Assembly: GCA_913048115.1 (NCBI GenBank)
Contig: CAJWVI010000023.1
Location: 1-33,900, forward strand
Reading direction: 5' to 3'
From: an uncultured Flavobacteriaceae bacterium
GTDB taxonomy: Bacteria > Bacteroidota > Bacteroidia > Flavobacteriales > Flavobacteriaceae
DNA: 33,900 nt
Shown: positions 7,834 through 19,009 of the stretch, one piece after another
Numbering within the stretch: position 1 is the first letter of the stretch
How the letters are laid out: each line of letters starts with the position of its first letter
Program-made: the position numbers and the translations under genes
Notes under the pieces: generated by a model
What the model was told of the DNA's origin: nothing
Database searches by the model: none
The model's input: the letters and a program-made list of their open reading frames with translations, nothing else

Positions 7834-10314
7834 TTAGAGCGTGAAGCTATTGTTGTTTACAAAGAAAATTGCATTGGCAAAAAACAGTTTTCCATTTTCC
7901 CAGAAAGATCTAAAGAGTACGTCGTCAACAAGGTATACAATGCTTCCAGAGCCCATTGTCGCTTCTCCAAATACCATTGAGTTTTTTAGTTTTGCCTTTG
8001 CTTTTTCTCCAGAGAAGCCTGATACACTTTCTGCATCTCCATTAATATACCCCACGTTGTAGCCATCTTCCATTAATTGATAAGAGGTACTTCCTTGCTT
8101 TAGAGAAAAATAGGTATTAGTATATCCATATGCTAGAGGATGCGAAGCGTCTATTGTTAGTTTGTAAATACTTCCAGTGATAAAATTGGTTACACTTTCT
8201 CTTTCACGTTGATCATAAGGTGTAAGGTTTCCTTTTTCTATATCTTCTTTTTCATCCTCATCATCTTTATTGTCTTTTAAGCCAAACCCTTTTTTGTCTA
8301 AAAAGCTTCTTCCCGCATTTCCAACGGCAATTATTTTTCCACCCTTGTGTATCCATTTTTTCATCTCTTTGATATTCTCTTCGCTTAATAATTTGCCGTA
8401 ACTTCCTTCTGGTAACACTAAAACATTATACTTGGCTAGTTTAGACATGGATATGTTTCTAAGGTTTATATGTGTTACAGGGTATTGTAATTGTGTCTCA
8501 AAGAAGTGCCAAGCAGCTCCATAACTTAAAGAAGAAACACCCTCTCCTTTTAACAGTGCTATTTTAGGAGCGGTAATCATCTTAATGTCTGGCGATCCCA
8601 TATCGGTCCTGGTGTCTCCAAAAGTGGTGTTTGAAGCAAATAAAGTACGCTTGTGTTTGTTTGCAAGCATGTTTAATGTCTGGTAAAATTTTTGGTTACT
8701 TTTATTATCACTTTTAGTAATAACTAAACTACCTCTGTCAAAGTCTTGTGCTGCAAAACGTAGTTTTTTCTCTGTAAAGCGTACATTAATGTTATTTTGT
8801 AATAAATCTGCTAAAAAACTAGCATCTTTCATGCTATTCCAAGAGGCTATAAAACCTGCAGCATCTGTATTTTTGTTTAAGAAGTTTGTGCTTGTTTTTG
8901 TCTTGCTTACTGCAACTATGCGCTTTGAAGCTATAGTTTCTAGACCATATGCATACGGAATACTCCAGGCAGTGATGTCATAAGTAAGTGGATCGCTCAA
9001 GCTTGCTTTAGGCTCAAACAATACTTTAATCATTTTTCCTTTAGGTTGGTTTGTGCTAACAACTAAGGCGCCATCAGTATTTATAGAGCCGTTACTTGCG
9101 GTGGTATAGTTATAGCCAGATACACCGCCATTTGTGCCGTATCCATAATCAATTTCATGTTTGTCGAGTAATTGAGTTAATAAAGCTATTTTATCTGGGT
9201 GCCCCTGCATGACATAGCTTTTGTATTTTAAATCATTGTTATTGAAGAATTTTTTAAACTCAGTATTTAATTGTGCCGCATTTTTACTTCCCATTTCAAC
9301 TGTAGAAAGTCCTGTTGTGGTATGGTGCGCCACACGGTCTACAAGGGTAAGTTCATAGCCTTCATCTGTATTTATTCCTAGTCCTGCCCGACCGTGGCCG
9401 GCCTGCTCATAGGTCATACCAATTGCACCCATGAATGTTGGATAGGTGTCTCCATAACTTGGGTATAATAAATCAAACCGCTCACGTGTAAAAAACAACC
9501 ACCCTTGTTGGTCAAAATACTTGGCGTGATTTTTACCAATTTGTGTTTGGAAATCACGTTGAAAATCACTTATAATTTCATGAAAAGGTTCTGCAGCTGG
9601 TGCAAAGTAATACGGTTCATTAATACCCTGTTCATGAAAGTCTACATGAATGTGAGGCATCCACTTATTGTAAATTTTTAAGCGTTCTTGGGTTTCTACT
9701 TGTGTTGCCCATGCCCAATCTCGGTTTAAATCAAACAAATAATGGTTTGGTCTTCCTCCTGGCCAAGGTTCATTGTGTTCAGCAGCATCTTGTGCTGGAT
9801 TATAAGGTGTAGATTTTACTTGATTGTACCAATTTGCATACCGATCACGACCATCTGGATTTACACAAGGATCTATAATAACTACCGTATTTTCAAGCCA
9901 TTCTTGTCTTTTAGTAACTAAATCATAGACTGTTGTCATTGCTGCCTCAGTGCTAGAGGCCTCATTACCGTGTACATTATAACTAAGCCAAACAATCGCT
10001 TTTTTTGGGTTTACAGTACCTGGTATGATCCCCGTGTTTTTTAGGTTATCTTCCCGTATTTGGGCAACATTAACAATATTTGCCGCGCTAGAGACAACGG
10101 CATAGGTTAGTGTGCGTCCCTCATTGGTTTTACCATAAGCATCATAAGTAACCATGTTGCTGTTTGAGGCTACATGTTCAAAATAGTCTACTACATCTGC
10201 ATGACGTGTAAATTGGGTTCCAATAGTATAGCCTAAAAATTCACTTGGAGATTGTAGTTGTGCTTCTGCAGTGATACTAACCAAAAGTAAAAGAGTGATT
10301 ATCAAGTTTTTCAT
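7834..10314 (-). CDS. Secreted M14 family zinc carboxypeptidase
   Basis: An 826-residue protein with a cleavable signal peptide (MKNLIITLLLLVSITAEAQ). The M14 domain spans about residues 25-340: the Zn-ligand motif HGNE (H115, E118), then VNPDGRDR, and the third ligand in HVDFHEQG (about H227). YEQAG near 310 is the likely catalytic glutamate region. A later segment of about 585-690 (YNVLVLPEGSYG, GGKIIAVGNAG) looks like a class I glutamine-amidotransferase-like fold without an obvious catalytic cysteine, an arrangement I associate with large Bacteroidota M14 peptidases. No T9SS sorting domain is visible at the C-terminus. The ATG at 10314 is used; the in-frame TTG two codons earlier is not needed. 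It probably trims peptides in the periplasm or outside the cell. Confidence 0.88.
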   Translation of the reverse strand: MKNLIITLLLLVSITAEAQLQSPSEFLGYTIGTQFTRHADVVDYFEHVASNSNMVTYDAYGKTNEGRTLTYAVVSSAANIVNVAQIREDNLKNTGIIPGTVNPKKAIVWLSYNVHGNEASSTEAAMTTVYDLVTKRQEWLENTVVIIDPCVNPDGRDRYANWYNQVKSTPYNPAQDAAEHNEPWPGGRPNHYLFDLNRDWAWATQVETQERLKIYNKWMPHIHVDFHEQGINEPYYFAPAAEPFHEIISDFQRDFQTQIGKNHAKYFDQQGWLFFTRERFDLLYPSYGDTYPTFMGAIGMTYEQAGHGRAGLGINTDEGYELTLVDRVAHHTTTGLSTVEMGSKNAAQLNTEFKKFFNNNDLKYKSYVMQGHPDKIALLTQLLDKHEIDYGYGTNGGVSGYNYTTASNGSINTDGALVVSTNQPKGKMIKVLFEPKASLSDPLTYDITAWSIPYAYGLETIASKRIVAVSKTKTSTNFLNKNTDAAGFIASWNSMKDASFLADLLQNNINVRFTEKKLRFAAQDFDRGSLVITKSDNKSNQKFYQTLNMLANKHKRTLFASNTTFGDTRTDMGSPDIKMITAPKIALLKGEGVSSLSYGAAWHFFETQLQYPVTHINLRNISMSKLAKYNVLVLPEGSYGKLLSEENIKEMKKWIHKGGKIIAVGNAGRSFLDKKGFGLKDNKDDEDEKEDIEKGNLTPYDQRERESVTNFITGSIYKLTIDASHPLAYGYTNTYFSLKQGSTSYQLMEDGYNVGYINGDAESVSGFSGEKAKAKLKNSMVFGEATMGSGSIVYLVDDVLFRSFWENGKLFFANAIFFVNNNSFTL

Positions 10315-10468
10315 AGTCAATATAATTCTAAAATTTCAAACGCTAATATACTTTGAATTTTCATAAAACACGTGGCTAATCAAAAAGTTTAGGAGCTTTA
10401 CGGTGTTGGTTTGTTTGTTAATTATTTTAAAAATATCCTTTCAGAAATGTTTGTTGCTAATTAAAGGG

Positions 10469-10476
10469 TATTTTTG
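10469..10476 (+). promoter_or_regulatory. Flavobacterial -7 box (TATTTTTG) before bshC
   Basis: An exact TAnnTTTG match lies 21 nt before the ATG at 10498. A TTTG 15 nt upstream (10450-10453) is closer than the usual 19-21 nt spacing, so the -33 element is uncertain. Confidence 0.5.
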
Positions 10477-10497
10477 AAAGATTAAGAGTTAATGTTT

Positions 10498-12096
10498 ATG
10501 TCAACAATAAAGATTCCGTATTCAAAGACAGGTTATTTCTCAAACACAATGTGTGATTATCTCGAGGAAAATCCATCACTGCATCCTTTCTACGGAAGAT
10601 TTCCATCTATTGAGTCACTCAAACAACAAGTAGTTGAAAAACAAAAGAGTTTCAGCCAGGTGTCAAGAAACACCCTGGTAACACAATTAAAGCAACAATA
10701 TAAAGATATTGCTGTCTCTGAAGCGACTCAAAAAAATATTACAGCATTAGCAAAAGACACTGCATTTACCATTACAACAGGGCATCAGCTCAATTTATTT
10801 TCTGGCCCCCTATATTATGTGTATAAGATATTATCGATCATTAACTTGACCGAAGAACTAGCCTTAGCTTCCCCAGAATATACTTTTGTGCCTGTTTTTT
10901 GGATGGCGACAGAGGATCATGATTTGGAAGAAATTAATTTCTTTAATTTTAAGGATAAAAAAATACATTGGGATGGTCCAAAGGGAGGTCCTGTTGGTAG
11001 AATTTCTACTCAATCAACACAAGAGCTGGTTGCGGTTCTTGAAAAAGAATTTGGACAAACAACAGATGGTCTTTATTTAATAGACCTATTTAAAAAAGCT
11101 TATACCCAGCATGATAATTTAGCCCAAGCTACACGGTTTATTACCAATGAACTTTTTAGTTCTTATGGTGTCGTAGTTATAGATGGAGATGATTATGTGT
11201 TAAAAAAGCAGTTTGCTCCCTATGTGGAGCAAGAGTTGTTTCATAAAACAGGCTTTCAAGAAATTACTAAGTCTAGCCAAAAGTTGGTAGCTGCTGGATA
11301 TGCCCAGCAAGTAAATCCTCGGGAGATAAATGTGTTTTATATCAAAGATGGTTTGCGGGAACGAATTATTGAAAAAGACGGTCAATTTTTTGTAAACAAT
11401 ACGGAGATAGTATTTACAGAAACTAAAATAAAACAAGCATTAGAAAACCATCCCGAGCAGTTTTCTCCTAATGCATTGCTGCGCCCTTTATACCAAGAAG
11501 TAATATTGCCCAACCTGTGTTATGTTGGTGGTGGTGGTGAAATAGCGTATTGGTTTCAATTAAAAGCCTTTTTTAGTGCAGTGTCTGTTCCATTTCCTGT
11601 TTTGTTGTTGAGAAACAGTGCTGTTTTGGTGTCTAAAAAAGTAGAAGAAAAATTAAAAAAGCTTGATGTTTCATTGGAGGATATCTTTAAAAATGAAGAT
11701 GATCTTAGCGTTTGGTTTACCCATAAGATTTCAGAAATAACTATTGATTTTTCATCACAACGCATCTATTTAAAAAAACAGTTTAAATCATTGTATATCC
11801 AAGCAAAACAAACAGATGCCTCTTTTTTGGGAGCTGTAGCAGCTCAAGAAAAAAAACAACTCAACGGCTTGAACAATCTTGAGAAAAGATTGCTAAAGGC
11901 TCAAAAAAGAAAGCACAATAATCAAATAGATAGATTGATTGCTCTACGCGCCATGATTTTTCCGAACGGAAATTTACAAGAGCGTAATGCTAATTTTTCT
12001 GAATTTTATCTAGAATATGGTCCTGCTTTGATTTCAACAATTAAAGATAAGTTACAGCCCTTAGGCACCGATTTTACAGTAATATCTCTACCATAA
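10498..12096 (+). CDS. bshC: Bacillithiol biosynthesis cysteine-adding enzyme BshC
   Basis: A 532-residue protein with the BshC hallmarks: an N-terminal TGHQLNLFSGPLYYVYK segment, FWMATEDHDLEEINFF, the glycine-rich YVGGGGEIAYWFQLK and a C-terminal coiled-coil region around 440-490. BshC adds cysteine to glucosaminyl-malate in the last step of bacillithiol synthesis, giving the cytoplasmic low-molecular-weight thiol used in many Firmicutes and Bacteroidota. bshA and bshB are not in the window. Two in-frame ATGs (10492, 10498) are possible; the second is chosen because it gives the shorter N-terminus I expect for the family, which is a weak argument. The OsmC-type protein at 15838 may use the same thiol pool, but that is inference. 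Confidence 0.9.
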   Translation: MSTIKIPYSKTGYFSNTMCDYLEENPSLHPFYGRFPSIESLKQQVVEKQKSFSQVSRNTLVTQLKQQYKDIAVSEATQKNITALAKDTAFTITTGHQLNLFSGPLYYVYKILSIINLTEELALASPEYTFVPVFWMATEDHDLEEINFFNFKDKKIHWDGPKGGPVGRISTQSTQELVAVLEKEFGQTTDGLYLIDLFKKAYTQHDNLAQATRFITNELFSSYGVVVIDGDDYVLKKQFAPYVEQELFHKTGFQEITKSSQKLVAAGYAQQVNPREINVFYIKDGLRERIIEKDGQFFVNNTEIVFTETKIKQALENHPEQFSPNALLRPLYQEVILPNLCYVGGGGEIAYWFQLKAFFSAVSVPFPVLLLRNSAVLVSKKVEEKLKKLDVSLEDIFKNEDDLSVWFTHKISEITIDFSSQRIYLKKQFKSLYIQAKQTDASFLGAVAAQEKKQLNGLNNLEKRLLKAQKRKHNNQIDRLIALRAMIFPNGNLQERNANFSEFYLEYGPALISTIKDKLQPLGTDFTVISLP

Positions 12097-12142
12097 AAAG
12101 ACTTGTTTACATCTTTGTTAAAATTTACAAGAAATTTTATTG

Positions 12143-12154
12143 GCTAGTCCTAGC
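12143..12154. promoter_or_regulatory. Dyad upstream of guaA (possible operator)
   Basis: GCTAG-TC-CTAGC is a perfect 5-bp dyad centred about 24 bp upstream of the guaA -7 box. It sits where the -33 element would lie, and no TTG is found there. It could be a regulator site, but short dyads like this also arise by chance. Confidence 0.25.
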
Positions 12155-12172
12155 AAAATTACTTTTTTGAGG

Positions 12173-12180
12173 TATTTTTG
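12173..12180 (+). promoter_or_regulatory. Flavobacterial -7 box (TATTTTTG) abutting guaA
   Basis: An exact TAnnTTTG match ends 3 nt before the ATG at 12184. If functional it would give a leaderless or nearly leaderless guaA transcript, otherwise it is a chance match. Confidence 0.35.
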
Positions 12181-12183
12181 TTT

Positions 12184-13713
12184 ATGCAAAACAACGTCCT
12201 CATTCTTGATTTTGGATCTCAATACACGCAGCTAATTGCTAGACGTGTAAGAGAATTAAACATCTACTGCGAAATACATCCTTATAACAAAGTACCACAA
12301 GATTTATCTACTTTTAAAGCTGTTATTTTATCTGGAAGCCCTTCATCGGTTCGGTCAGATCAGGCCCCTAAGCCAGATCTTTCAAAGATAAAAGGAATCT
12401 TACCCTTGTTAGGGGTTTGTTATGGAGCTCAATATTTAGCACATTTTTTTGGAGGTAAAGTATCTCCATCAAACATACGGGAGTATGGGCGCGCTAATTT
12501 AACCACCATACACGATCAAGCTTGTTTGTTTGCAGGTGTTAAAGAAAACACACAGGTTTGGATGAGCCATAGTGATACCATTAGCGAGTTACCGGAGAAT
12601 GGAGTGCGTTTAGCCAGCACAAATGATGTTGCAAACGCAGCCTATAGAATTGAAGGTGAAGATACTTTTGCTATTCAATTTCATCCAGAGGTATATCATA
12701 CCCAGCAAGGAAAACAAATATTAGATAATTTTTTAATTGAAATTGCGGGGGTAGATCCTAGCTGGACACCTGCTGCTTTTGTAGATACTAAAGTTGCAGA
12801 ACTAAAAGATAAAATTGGAAATGACAAAGTTGTACTAGGCTTAAGTGGAGGTGTAGATTCTACCGTGGCAGCAATTTTACTACACAAAGCAATTGGGGAA
12901 AATCTGTATTGTATTTTTGTGAATAACGGCTTGTTGCGTAAAGATGAGTTTTCTAGTGTTCTTGAACAATACAAAGGCATGGGTCTTAATGTGAAAGGAG
13001 TAGATTCTGCAGATCGATTTATGAAGGCTTTAAAAGACAAGTCTGATCCAGAAGAAAAACGTAAAGCCATTGGCGGAACTTTTATTGATGTATTTGATGA
13101 CCAGGCAACTGCAATTAAAGATGTAGTGTATCTGGCTCAAGGAACTATTTATCCTGATGTTATAGAAAGTGTTTCTGTTAATGGGCCTTCTGTAACTATT
13201 AAGTCACATCATAACGTAGGTGGTTTGCCAGATTATATGAAACTAAAGATTGTAGAACCACTTCGCATGTTATTTAAAGATGAGGTACGTCGTATAGGTG
13301 CTCAAATGGGTATTGATCCAAAACTATTAGGACGACACCCATTTCCTGGTCCTGGTTTGGCTATTCGTATTTTAGGAGATGTTACTCCAGAAAAAGTGCG
13401 TGTTTTACAAGAAGTAGATCATATTTTTATAGACGGTCTACGAAAATGGGACTTGTATGATAAAGTATGGCAAGCAGGAGCTATGTTATTGCCAGTAAAT
13501 AGTGTAGGAGTTATGGGAGATGAGAGAACCTATGAGAAAGTGGTTGCCCTTCGTGCCGTAGAGAGCACAGATGGTATGACTGCAGACTGGGTAGATTTAC
13601 CATATAAGTTCTTGCAAGAAACGAGTAACAATATTATAAACAGAGTAAAAGGTGTTAATAGAGTGGTCTATGATATAAGCAGTAAACCACCAGCAACTAT
13701 TGAATGGGAGTAA
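12184..13713 (+). CDS. guaA: GMP synthase (glutamine-hydrolysing)
   Basis: A 509-residue cytoplasmic enzyme converting XMP to GMP with ATP and glutamine. The class I amidotransferase domain has the catalytic cysteine C79 (GVCYGAQ) and the H/E pair in FHPEVYH. The ATP-pyrophosphatase domain has the P-loop LSGGVDST, and the C-terminal dimerisation domain ends with the conserved KPPATIEWE. The ATG at 12184 gives the expected [14 protein letters not shown] start; the in-frame TTG at 12178 would add two residues and overlaps the TATTTTTG box. Confidence 0.97.
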   Translation: MQNNVLILDFGSQYTQLIARRVRELNIYCEIHPYNKVPQDLSTFKAVILSGSPSSVRSDQAPKPDLSKIKGILPLLGVCYGAQYLAHFFGGKVSPSNIREYGRANLTTIHDQACLFAGVKENTQVWMSHSDTISELPENGVRLASTNDVANAAYRIEGEDTFAIQFHPEVYHTQQGKQILDNFLIEIAGVDPSWTPAAFVDTKVAELKDKIGNDKVVLGLSGGVDSTVAAILLHKAIGENLYCIFVNNGLLRKDEFSSVLEQYKGMGLNVKGVDSADRFMKALKDKSDPEEKRKAIGGTFIDVFDDQATAIKDVVYLAQGTIYPDVIESVSVNGPSVTIKSHHNVGGLPDYMKLKIVEPLRMLFKDEVRRIGAQMGIDPKLLGRHPFPGPGLAIRILGDVTPEKVRVLQEVDHIFIDGLRKWDLYDKVWQAGAMLLPVNSVGVMGDERTYEKVVALRAVESTDGMTADWVDLPYKFLQETSNNIINRVKGVNRVVYDISSKPPATIEWE

Positions 13714-13888
13714 TCTTTTTTTAAAAACTTAGTAGATATTTATTTCCTTTAAGATGTTATATACTTGGCATTGGTTTTGTAATAACACGGTATAGAACGT
13801 TTTTACGTTATTTTAATTATATTTATATTGGGTTTTTGCTGCGGTTTTATGTTTTTAAAATTTCAGCAGAATTCATAAAAACACAAAT

Positions 13889-15838
13889 ATGAAGTACCTA
13901 ATGTCTTTTTGTATGGTGTGTATTTTTTTTGTTAGCTCTTTGGCTGTGGCGCAAAAAGATTATAAAACTCATACGGTTCAAAACAAGGAAACCTTATCTC
14001 AAATAGCCATTATATATGGGGTCTCTGAGACGGCTATAAAAGAATTAAACCCGACCATACAAAAAACGCTACAACGGTATACGGTTTTAGTGATTCCAAA
14101 CAGGAAGGCTACTATAAACACTGAAAAACATCCTATTTTTTTAAAACACAAAGTAAGACGCAAAGAAACGTTATTTAGTATTTCTCAAAAACACACAGTC
14201 TCTATTGAGAATATTAAGCGCTTCAATAAACAATTATATGTACGTCAATTAAAGAAAGGTGAAAAACTACAGATCCCTTTGCATTTAAAAATTACAGAAC
14301 CTCTAGCTATAGTTTCTATAGACCCTAAGTATATTATGGGAGATGTTTCAAAACTTGCAAAACATACCATAAACCCAAAAGAAACAAGATATGGTATTGC
14401 TAGAATGTATGGAATTACCCTACAACAGTTACAGCAAATTAATCCACAATTAGGGGGTGGCTTTCCACAAGGAGCTATCATTAATGTGCCAATAAAATCA
14501 TTTACAGAAACTGCGGTTCCACAAGCAGGATTTATGTTTTATGAGGTACAACCAAAAGAAGGGTTTTTTAGATTAAAAGTAAAAACCACTATAGATAAAG
14601 AACAAATCATTGCTTTAAACCCATATGCTAAAGATGGTTTAAAAGAGGGTATGATTTTACAGATTCCAAAGCTTGATTTTGGAGTTATGGAAGAAGGCGC
14701 AACAAAGAGGGATTTGGAAAATGCAATCATTAATACATCATTGAAACGTGTTGCTGTGCTATTGCCCTTTCGATTAAATAAAATAACCTCAGATTCTTTA
14801 GAGGTAAAGATTAATGAAATAAAGAAAAATAGATTGATGTCATTGTCGCTAGATTTTTATAGTGGCATTTTAATGGCTACAGAATTTGCTAAAGATAAAG
14901 GAATCGATCTAAGGCTAGAGGTGTTTGATACAGAGTATAGTAACAGCAAGGTGGATTATATTGTTAACACGAACGATTTTGATGTCTTTGATGCGGTTAT
15001 AGGTCCACTTGGTCAAAAAAACATTGAAGTGGCAGCTGCGATTATGAAGCATAATAATGTGCCAATTTTTTCTCCTTTGAGTAACAAAGAGATTAAGGTT
15101 TCTAGCAATATTTTTCAAAGCTTGCCTAGTGATGCAATGCTAGAAGATGGAATGCTTGATTATATAGTTTCTAAAGTATCTGGAAAAAATGTTATTATCA
15201 TCACAGACAGCAATAAGGAAGCGCAACATGATAAAATTATGGCAGCCATTCCGCAGGCAAGAACAGTTTCTTTGCGTGAAGAAGGATTTTTAGTGGTAGA
15301 AGATGTTCAAGCCCAAATAGATGAAACAAAAGAAAACTGGGTTATTCTTGAGTCTACAGATCCTATTATAATAAGCAACGTCGTGGGAGTTTTAAATGGT
15401 TTGCCTTTTATAGATCCAGATTTAGAAGAGGATCAAGAGCCTTTAGATTACGAGATACGCTTGTTTAGTTTAGATAAAAACATTGCCTTTGATTACCATG
15501 ACGTGTCTAATTTACATTTGGCAAAATTGAATTTTACGTTTCCATCTGTTAATAAAAGCTATAATTATAAAGATGAAAATGCATTTTTGATTAGTTATAA
15601 AAACACCTATGGTGTGCTTCCAAACCGTTTTGCCGTTCGTGGTTTTGATTTAACATATGATGTTTTATTAAGGCTTGCTAGTGCAGACGATATGTATAAA
15701 GCCTCTGAAGAAGATTTTGAGACAGAGTACATAGAGAATAAATTTAGGTATTCAAAAACCCTTTTTTCTGGATATCAAAACAACGCTTTTTATATTATTA
15801 AATATCAAGAGGACCTTCAATTTCAAGTTTTAGAATAA
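13889..15838 (+). CDS. LysM-repeat protein with PBP1 (LpoA/ABC substrate-binding-like) domain
   Basis: A 649-residue exported protein. A signal peptide (1-21, ending AVAQ) is followed by four LysM repeats at about 27-70, 86-130, 158-201 and 217-260, the last two more divergent. A type 1 periplasmic-binding fold starts at about 287 (RVAVLLPFRLN) and continues to about 630, with FYSGILMATEFAKDKG, DAVIGPLGQ and VPIFSPLSN. LysM binds peptidoglycan. The PBP1 domain resembles those of amino-acid ABC transporter receptors and of LpoA, the outer-membrane activator of PBP1A, but no transporter genes are adjacent. A role in peptidoglycan synthesis or envelope sensing is inferred. Its TAA overlaps the next ATG (TAATG). 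Confidence 0.82.
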   Translation: MKYLMSFCMVCIFFVSSLAVAQKDYKTHTVQNKETLSQIAIIYGVSETAIKELNPTIQKTLQRYTVLVIPNRKATINTEKHPIFLKHKVRRKETLFSISQKHTVSIENIKRFNKQLYVRQLKKGEKLQIPLHLKITEPLAIVSIDPKYIMGDVSKLAKHTINPKETRYGIARMYGITLQQLQQINPQLGGGFPQGAIINVPIKSFTETAVPQAGFMFYEVQPKEGFFRLKVKTTIDKEQIIALNPYAKDGLKEGMILQIPKLDFGVMEEGATKRDLENAIINTSLKRVAVLLPFRLNKITSDSLEVKINEIKKNRLMSLSLDFYSGILMATEFAKDKGIDLRLEVFDTEYSNSKVDYIVNTNDFDVFDAVIGPLGQKNIEVAAAIMKHNNVPIFSPLSNKEIKVSSNIFQSLPSDAMLEDGMLDYIVSKVSGKNVIIITDSNKEAQHDKIMAAIPQARTVSLREEGFLVVEDVQAQIDETKENWVILESTDPIIISNVVGVLNGLPFIDPDLEEDQEPLDYEIRLFSLDKNIAFDYHDVSNLHLAKLNFTFPSVNKSYNYKDENAFLISYKNTYGVLPNRFAVRGFDLTYDVLLRLASADDMYKASEEDFETEYIENKFRYSKTLFSGYQNNAFYIIKYQEDLQFQVLE

Positions 15839-16245
15839 TGAGCACAGCCAAAATCACATACCAAGGAAACTTAAGAACATCCTGCGAACACCTTTCATCT
15901 GGAAACACTTTTATCACAGATGCCCCTACAGACAATAATGGAAAAGGTGAGGCCTTTTCTCCTACAGATACTATTGCTGCTGGATTGGCGAGTTGTATGC
16001 TTACTGTTATGGGTATAAAAGCAGGCACTATGATTGGAGTTAATATCGATGGAGCAACTGCAATAGTTACTAAAACCATGGAGAGTAATCCAAGAAGAAT
16101 TTCAAAAATTGAGGTACTACTAGAATTTCCATCAAAGCTAGATGCTAAGACACGTAAAATATTAGAAAACACAGGAAATACCTGCCCTGTTCATCATAGT
16201 TTACATCCAGATATTGTAAAAAAAATCACCTTTAATTGGGGATAG
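15838..16245 (+). CDS. OsmC family protein (peroxiredoxin-like)
   Basis: A 135-residue protein with the two conserved OsmC cysteines: C53 in GLASCMLT and C116 in NTCPVHHSL. FSPTDTIAAGLASC is the family helix preceding the first cysteine. OsmC/Ohr proteins reduce organic hydroperoxides in the cytoplasm; this one is of the YhfA-like or general OsmC class rather than clearly Ohr. Its ATG overlaps the stop codon of the LysM/PBP1 gene by one base, so the two are probably translationally coupled although their cell compartments differ. Confidence 0.9.
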   Translation: MSTAKITYQGNLRTSCEHLSSGNTFITDAPTDNNGKGEAFSPTDTIAAGLASCMLTVMGIKAGTMIGVNIDGATAIVTKTMESNPRRISKIEVLLEFPSKLDAKTRKILENTGNTCPVHHSLHPDIVKKITFNWG

Positions 16246-16330
16246 GTAGTGTCTCAACTTTAAATAGAGTTTAGCTTATCTATGTAAGAAACTCTTAAGA
16301 CTAGTAATGCTAAAAAGCTCTTGTTTGTTG

Positions 16331-16358
16331 TTGTTTGATAAAGAGTTTTGTTTGATAA
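16331..16358 (+). repeat. Short direct repeat TTGTTTGATAA
   Basis: An 11-nt sequence occurs twice (16331-16341 and 16348-16358), 17 bp apart start to start, in the gap between the OsmC and DUF3820 genes. It could be a regulator-binding pair or a duplication; nothing else supports either. Confidence 0.4.
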
Positions 16359-16420
16359 GAGACAGATAACATTTTAAAGAATTTTAATAAACGGTATTGT
16401 TAAATAACAATGTAAAACCT

Positions 16421-16660
16421 ATGGTGTCTGGAAAAAAAAGCCCGCTCTCTCCGAAAGATCATTTGGTGCGATTGGCAAATTACAAAATGCCTTTTGGTAA
16501 GTATAAAGATCGATACTTAGTTAATATTCCAGAACCCTATTATGTGTGGTTTAAGCAGAAAGGATTTCCTCAAGGTACTCTTGGGAATCTATTGCAGGAA
16601 ATGTATGAAATCAAGCTCAACGGCCTAGAAGATTTAATACGCCCATTGATTAGAAAATAA
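16421..16660 (+). CDS. Stand-alone DUF3820 family protein
   Basis: A 79-residue protein whose core (YKMPFGKYKDRYLVNIPEPY to the GNLLQEMYEIK segment) matches DUF3820. A proposed InterPro name links the family to quorum-sensing-regulated virulence factors, but that does not define a function here. The same domain is fused to the exonuclease at 222-995, which suggests a nucleic-acid-related role. The ATG at 16421 is preferred over an in-frame TTG at 16397, which would add eight residues without similarity. Confidence 0.8.
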   Translation: MVSGKKSPLSPKDHLVRLANYKMPFGKYKDRYLVNIPEPYYVWFKQKGFPQGTLGNLLQEMYEIKLNGLEDLIRPLIRK

Positions 16661-16735
16661 TTTAATATTTATTCTAATTTACAAGCAACCTTTTTTTAAA
16701 GTTCTCATCTTACTGTTGTAAGTTGTAAATCAAAT

Positions 16736-17113
16736 ATGTATTTAATAGCAAAATCAATCTCAAAATGGTATCCAGAAATCTTCTTGATTTTTTCTGTACT
16801 TATCTATTGGGTGTTATCTGCAACCCTCGTTAATCCTGCAGCTATTTCATTGTTAGCATTATTGGTTTCTCAACTTCGTTTTAAAAATAAAACCTTTGGT
16901 ATTATTCTTTCTCTGGTCTTTATGCTACTTTGTGTGTATATGGTGTTGGCTGTTTTTTCAGACATCATAGATCTTGATGTGTTTTATCCTCGGGGTTTAT
17001 TGATGATGGCTTTTGGGGTTCTTTACTTTGGAACTACTGCTTATTTTGCATTTACTTTACTCAGGAAAAACAATAGCAGGGTGAGTGATCGTTTGCCAAT
17101 AGGTCATGATTAA
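16736..17113 (+). CDS. Small membrane protein of unknown function, four predicted helices
   Basis: A 125-residue hydrophobic protein that I do not recognise. Predicted membrane segments are about residues 13-31, 33-49, 54-75 and 87-109, with a basic loop (RFKNK) after the second and a polar tail (RKNNSRVSDRLPIGHD). It stands alone between the DUF3820 gene and pyrG, all on the same strand. ATG at 16736 is the only good start. No catalytic motif is visible. Confidence 0.65.
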   Translation: MYLIAKSISKWYPEIFLIFSVLIYWVLSATLVNPAAISLLALLVSQLRFKNKTFGIILSLVFMLLCVYMVLAVFSDIIDLDVFYPRGLLMMAFGVLYFGTTAYFAFTLLRKNNSRVSDRLPIGHD

Positions 17114-17194
17114 CAATTTTGTTTCCTTTGTTTTTAGCCTGCGTTTTTTCAAGACTAAAATATACAGCTCCTTTCTTTAAAAAATACGATGTAG

Positions 17195-18868
<1,674 letters not shown>

Positions 18869-18950
18869 GACAATATGGCGCAAACCTAGTTTGGGCTAGA
18901 TTATTGAAACAAACAAAAGCTTTGGGTAAGCCCACAGATATTAAACAAAC

Positions 18951-18971
18951 AAAACCATTAAAGGTGGTTTT
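18951..18971 (+). terminator. Weak hairpin between pyrG and yidC
   Basis: AAAACCA and TGGTTTT form a 7-bp stem with a 7-nt loop, followed by an interrupted T-run. It may be a weak terminator or attenuator of pyrG; the stem has few G-C pairs. Confidence 0.35.
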
Positions 18972-19009
18972 ATTATTTTCCGCAGAACAATTAAAAGCGG
19001 CGCATCATT

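Noticed and set aside
13714-13888. Small RNA or terminator between guaA and the LysM gene
   Set aside because: Only a 5-bp AACGT/ACGTT hairpin without a T-run, and a weak CTG/CAG pairing; not enough for a call.
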